Positions 6,635 to 9,287 of a stretch of 9,287 bases of DNA are shown piece after piece. The DNA is from an uncultured Bacteroidota bacterium. Its GTDB lineage: Bacteria; Bacteroidota; Bacteroidia; 2-12-FULL-35-15. Location of the stretch: contig CAIRRW010000334.1 in assembly GCA_903881065.1 (NCBI GenBank), positions 1 through 9,287 of the forward strand. Reading direction: 5' to 3'. Within the stretch, counting starts at the first letter, position 1. Every line of letters starts with the position of its first letter. Made by a program: the position numbers and the translations under genes. The notes under the pieces are model-generated. The model was not told the DNA's origin, ran no database searches, and saw nothing but the letters and a program-made list of their open reading frames with translations.

Positions 6635-6664
6635 AAGTAGAATAAGAGGGAATAATTCTTACTT
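6635..6664. promoter_or_regulatory. imperfect palindrome over the pyrG promoter
   Basis: AAGTAGAAT (6635-6643) faces ATTCTTACTT (6655-6664), complementary over 9 bp with one extra T, around an 11-bp centre containing GAGGG. It overlaps the predicted -7 box of pyrG, where an operator could act. The AT-rich context makes chance a real possibility. Confidence 0.25.
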
Positions 6665-6667
6665 TTG
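6660..6667 (+). promoter_or_regulatory. -7 promoter box of pyrG
   Basis: TACTTTTG matches TAnnTTTG exactly, giving a leader of about 50 nt. Within the leader only a 5-bp hairpin, ATCCT/AGGAT (6684-6700), is seen. No attenuator or riboswitch is recognised. Confidence 0.5.
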
Positions 6668-6723
6668 CCCAACCCATTAAAACATCCTCTGGTTAAGGAT
6701 TAAAATCAACACTTTATAGTATT

Positions 6724-8343
6724 ATGTCGTTATCTACTAAATATATTTTTGTTACCGGAGGAGTAACATCATCACTTGGTAAAGGAATATTAGCTGCTTC
6801 GTTAGCCAAACTTTTACAAGCCCGCGGATACACTGTTACTATTCAAAAGCTCGACCCGTATATTAATGTAGACCCCGGAACTCTTAATCCATACGAACAT
6901 GGAGAGTGCTTTGTTACTGACGATGGTGCTGAAACAGATTTGGATTTAGGACATTACGAACGCTTTTTAAATTCACCTACTTCGCAGGCGAATAACGTTA
7001 CTACTGGAAGAATATATCAAACTGTAATAGAAAAGGAACGCCGCGGAGATTACCTTGGCAAGACTGTTCAGGTGATTCCACATATTACGGATGAAATAAA
7101 AAACAGAATTAAATTGCTTGGCAAAACAGGCAAATACCAGTTTGTTATTACTGAAATTGGTGGTACTGTTGGCGATATTGAGTCGTTGCCTTATATAGAA
7201 GCGGTACGTCAGTTGAGATGGGAATTGGGAAAAAACGCAATGGTTATTCACCTTACGCTGCTTCCTTATCTATCTACCACTGGCGAATTAAAAACCAAGC
7301 CTACTCAGCATTCGGTTAAGCTATTATTGGAATACGGTGTTCAACCGGATATACTTGTTTGCAGAACAGAACATGCTATTAATAAAGATATAAGAAATAA
7401 GATTGCACTTTTCTGCAATGTTACTCCCACTGCTGTGATTGAAGCCAGAGATGCCGGAACTATTTACGAAGTTCCTTTACTTATGGAAGAAGAACAGTTG
7501 GATGTAGTGGTACTTAATCAACTGGATTTGCCGGTGAGTGAGAACCTTGATTTAAATAAATGGAAGGATTTTCTGCACAAGCTAAAAAATCCGAAGCATG
7601 AGGTACGCATTGGTTTGGTTGGTAAATATGTTGAATTAAAAGATTCGTACAAATCCATTTCGGAATCATTTATACATGCAGGTGCTGCAAATGATTGTAA
7701 AGTAAATATTGAGTGGATACATTCGGAAAGTATAAATGATGAAAATGTTCATCAGAAATTCAAAGGATTAAAAGGTATTTTGGTTGCACCGGGGTTCGGC
7801 CAACGAGGAATAGAAGGGAAAATATCAGCAATTAAATATGCCCGCGAAAATCAGGTTCCTTTCTTGGGAGTTTGCCTTGGGATGCAGTGTGCAGTGATTG
7901 AGTTTGCGAGAAACGTACTTGGTTTCAAAGATGCCAACTCTACCGAAATGAATCCCGGCACTACTAATCCGGTGATTGATTTGCTGGAAGCACAAAAGCT
8001 TATCACTAAAAAAGGCGGAACCATGCGTCTTGGTTCATATCCATGCAATATTACTGAAGGTACTAAAGCTTGGGAGATATATAAACACAAGGAAATTACA
8101 GAGCGTCACCGTCATCGCTATGAGTTCAATAATGAATATCTGGCAGACTTCGAGAAAGCAGGAATGATTGCATCAGGCATCAATCCCGATGGAGGTTTGG
8201 TAGAGATTGTTGAGATAGTTGACCATCCTTGGTTTGTGGGTGTTCAATTTCATCCGGAGTATAAAAGTACGGTTGCCAATCCGCATCCTTTATTTGTCAA
8301 TTTTGTGAAAGCTGCCATAGAAGTAGGCAAACTGGTTCACTAA
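6724..8343 (+). CDS. pyrG: CTP synthase (glutamine-hydrolysing)
   Basis: The 539-residue enzyme converts UTP, ATP and glutamine to CTP, the last step of pyrimidine nucleotide synthesis, as a cytosolic tetramer. The N-terminal amidoligase domain (about 1-270) shows P-loop GGVTSSLGKG (12-21), QKLDPYINVDPGTLNPYEHG (41-60), the Mg-binding stretch TDLDLGHYERF (71-81) and ITEIGGTVGDIES (142-154). The class I glutamine amidotransferase domain (about 295-535) has APGFGQRG (355-362), nucleophile C384 in GVCLGMQ, RHRHRYEFN (461-469), and H510/E512 in QFHPEY. All catalytic residues are present and the length is standard. The ATG at 6724 gives the canonical N-terminus KYIFVTGGVTSSLGKG; no Shine-Dalgarno is visible. 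A TAnnTTTG box lies about 57 bp upstream. In many Bacteroidota yidC follows pyrG; here a repeat-flanked toxin-antitoxin module follows instead. Confidence 0.98.
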   Translation: MSLSTKYIFVTGGVTSSLGKGILAASLAKLLQARGYTVTIQKLDPYINVDPGTLNPYEHGECFVTDDGAETDLDLGHYERFLNSPTSQANNVTTGRIYQTVIEKERRGDYLGKTVQVIPHITDEIKNRIKLLGKTGKYQFVITEIGGTVGDIESLPYIEAVRQLRWELGKNAMVIHLTLLPYLSTTGELKTKPTQHSVKLLLEYGVQPDILVCRTEHAINKDIRNKIALFCNVTPTAVIEARDAGTIYEVPLLMEEEQLDVVVLNQLDLPVSENLDLNKWKDFLHKLKNPKHEVRIGLVGKYVELKDSYKSISESFIHAGAANDCKVNIEWIHSESINDENVHQKFKGLKGILVAPGFGQRGIEGKISAIKYARENQVPFLGVCLGMQCAVIEFARNVLGFKDANSTEMNPGTTNPVIDLLEAQKLITKKGGTMRLGSYPCNITEGTKAWEIYKHKEITERHRHRYEFNNEYLADFEKAGMIASGINPDGGLVEIVEIVDHPWFVGVQFHPEYKSTVANPHPLFVNFVKAAIEVGKLVH

Positions 8344-8345
8344 AA

Positions 8346-8432
8346 TTCGAGACATTTATATCTTCTCTTTATTGGTACGCTGATTCCACTGATTGTTATG
8401 ATTTAAAAGATTTCGCTAACAGCGTTGATTAT
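8346..8432 (+). repeat. left copy of GCTGATT-type repeat with 9-bp periodic tail
   Basis: It begins 3 bp after the pyrG stop with TTCGAGAC (8346-8353), continues to ATTGGTACGCTGATT (8371-8385), then shows GATT every 9 bp in the units starting 8379, 8388, 8397 and 8406, skips one unit (8415) and returns at 8424. A second copy in the same orientation lies at 9188-9277, on the other side of the toxin-antitoxin genes. Confidence 0.6.
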
Positions 8433-8473
8433 ATTCCTAACCTTTTATTATTTGCATCCCATTCCTTCTTCGG

Positions 8474-8493
8474 AACACTTGGTGTTATTTTAT
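8474..8493 (+). terminator. weak hairpin, possible pyrG terminator
   Basis: AACAC (8474-8478) and GTGTT (8482-8486) form a 5-bp stem with a 3-nt loop, followed by ATTTTAT. The stem is short and the T-tract interrupted, so efficiency is doubtful. Confidence 0.25.
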
Positions 8494-8504
8494 AATAAAT
8501 ATAT

Positions 8505-8858
8505 TTAATAACTTCTTTGTCTGATGCTATCGGCGGAAATAACTGTTAGCTTTCTTTCAAAAATAAAATCCTTATTTGAAAATAATAGAGCAAGTATTTT
8601 ACCAGGTTCATCACTTTCAAATTGTTTTAATCGAAGGTAAATAACACCTTTTTCGGGTTTTAAAAAGTGTTTGAAAATTAGTTCACCATAATCTCTGTCG
8701 AAAGTTAAAATAGTGCGTTGCTCTTTAATAGCAATCTGCATCACTTCTCTGTCGGTAATACCGGAATAATCAATGCCTATTGATTTTATATCGAAGCCTT
8801 GCTGAAATAATAATCTTATGCTGTCTAAAGGAAAATTTTCATTGGCAAGTAACTTCAT
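8505..8858 (-). CDS. DUF5615 PIN-like protein, probable toxin of a DUF433/DUF5615 module
   Basis: A 117-residue protein of the PIN-like DUF5615 (Mut7-C-related) family, predicted to be an RNA-cleaving toxin. Visible family blocks are LLANENFPLDSIRLL (3-17), ITDREVMQIA (34-43), RTILTFDRDYGEL (48-60) and GVIYLRL (71-77). The acidic candidates for metal binding are E7, D36, D54 and D56; the first position, often Asp in PIN domains, is N6, which occurs in many DUF5615 members and need not mean inactivity. The gene starts 9 bp after the stop of the DUF433 gene and has no promoter of its own, so the two are co-transcribed. The DUF433 gene lies first, the usual antitoxin-first order. Toxicity is inferred from family and arrangement. 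Confidence 0.85.
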   Translation of the reverse strand: MKLLANENFPLDSIRLLFQQGFDIKSIGIDYSGITDREVMQIAIKEQRTILTFDRDYGELIFKHFLKPEKGVIYLRLKQFESDEPGKILALLFSNKDFIFERKLTVISADSIRQRSY

Positions 8859-8867
8859 TATGTTTTA

Positions 8868-9110
8868 TTATGAAGCAATATTATTGGAAGGGGAAAATAA
8901 AAGACCATCCTGAATACAATCGTAAATATAAGCAAACACAGCTTTTAGGCTTTCGTTGGTAAGACGAGGATAATTGTCCAATATTTTTTGTTCTGTCCAG
9001 CCTTGTGCCAATAACGAAACAATATGGTCAACAGAAATTCGTGTTCCTTTTATGGTTGGTTTCCCTAATAATATATCTTTATCTGAAACAATATGTTCTT
9101 GCCAATTCAT
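8868..9110 (-). CDS. DUF433 protein, probable antitoxin
   Basis: An 80-residue DUF433 protein with a small winged-helix-type fold. The signature is LLGKPTIKGTRISVDHIVSL (14-33), followed by AQGWTEQKILDNYPRLT (35-51) and a helix LKAVFAYIYD (55-64). DUF433 proteins are regularly encoded directly before DUF5615 PIN-like proteins, and the pair is treated as a type II toxin-antitoxin system in which DUF433 should bind the toxin and possibly its own promoter. The first residues MNWQEHIVSDKD match the family start, so the ATG at 9108-9110 is secure. A TAnnTTTG box lies 21 bp upstream. The module is flanked by direct copies of an intergenic repeat, which suggests acquisition as a unit. Confidence 0.85.
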   Translation of the reverse strand: MNWQEHIVSDKDILLGKPTIKGTRISVDHIVSLLAQGWTEQKILDNYPRLTNESLKAVFAYIYDCIQDGLLFSPSNNIAS

Positions 9111-9131
9111 TCTACTGTCATTTAATTTTTA

Positions 9132-9139
9132 CAAAGATA
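9132..9139 (-). promoter_or_regulatory. -7 promoter box of the DUF433/DUF5615 operon
   Basis: TATCTTTG on the minus strand, exact TAnnTTTG, giving a leader of about 15-17 nt before the DUF433 ATG. The TTAAAA-rich stretch upstream has no clear -33 TTG. Confidence 0.55.
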
Positions 9140-9187
9140 CACCATTTAATTTTAATGTTTTAAAAGTGTTGAAGATAACGAAATAAG

Positions 9188-9277
9188 TTCGGGACGGGCT
9201 ACTGTAATTGGAACGCTGATTTATTAAGAAAACAAGGATAAATTATGATTTTGATTGCCGTTGGCAATTATGATTTT
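9188..9277 (+). repeat. right copy of GCTGATT-type repeat
   Basis: TTCGGGAC (9188-9195), then ATTGGAACGCTGATT (9207-9221, 14 of 15 identical to 8371-8385), then AATTATGATTTT twice (9241-9252 and 9266-9277) around a 6-bp perfect hairpin ATTGCC-GTT-GGCAAT (9254-9268). Orientation is the same as the copy after pyrG. The repeat may continue beyond the right edge of the window. Confidence 0.55.
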
Positions 9278-9287
9278 AAATGCTTAC

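Noticed and set aside
6406..6636. Plus-strand 76-codon ORF over the tRNA and its promoter.
   Set aside because: It is antisense to tRNA-Leu and runs into AT-rich spacer with low-complexity hydrophobic codons; no coding signal.
8371..8432. The 9-bp periodic GATT tract as a CRISPR array or iteron origin.
   Set aside because: Units are 9 bp, degenerate and have no spacers, so not CRISPR; there is no replication initiator gene nearby and only about six units, so an iteron origin is unsupported.

Overview
The window looks like a piece of a Bacteroidota chromosome, order not resolved. Three things point there. The DNA is AT-rich by eye. Upstream of several genes there is the TAnnTTTG -7 box typical of this phylum, with almost no Shine-Dalgarno sequences. 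The gene content also fits: an RsmB/NOP methyltransferase of about 400 residues, a four-helix-bundle (S23-type) ORF, and a DUF433/DUF5615 pair embedded in short GCTGATT-type repeats.

Layout, left to right. 3-341: the 3' end of a SiaC-family phosphoprotein (+), converging on 410-1615, an RNA m5C methyltransferase (-). An 85-bp divergent spacer follows, then recR (1701-2321, +). A four-helix-bundle ORF (2391-2759, +) sits inside a pair of inverted repeats, and its right arm ends 2 bp before the TTG start of a 651-residue membrane glycosyltransferase (2773-4728, +). That protein joins a GT2 domain to what looks like a catalytically dead polyprenyl-phosphotransferase module. It converges on a beta-CASP metallo-beta-lactamase-fold ribonuclease-like protein (4755-6158, -). 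Next come a tRNA-Leu(UAG) with a clear terminator (6361-6488, -) and pyrG, CTP synthase (6724-8343, +). After pyrG lies a DUF433 antitoxin / DUF5615 PIN-like toxin module (9110 to 8505, -), flanked on both sides by the same repeat in the same orientation.

Most genes are housekeeping functions: RNA modification and processing, recombinational repair, pyrimidine synthesis, tRNA, and envelope glycan synthesis. They do not form one pathway. The accessory material is two small repeat-bounded insertions in gene spacers: the four-helix-bundle cassette between recR and the glycosyltransferase, and the toxin-antitoxin module after pyrG. Both contain the octamer ACGCTGAT in the same orientation, which suggests related repeat families. 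I found no CRISPR array, transposase, integrase, reverse transcriptase or rRNA.

No gene-free stretch exceeds 300 bp. The larger spacers are 6159-6406 (a promoter box, a possible 24-codon ORF, the tRNA terminator), 6489-6723 (divergent tRNA and pyrG promoters), 8344-8504 (repeat and weak hairpin) and 9111-9287 (toxin-antitoxin promoter and repeat).
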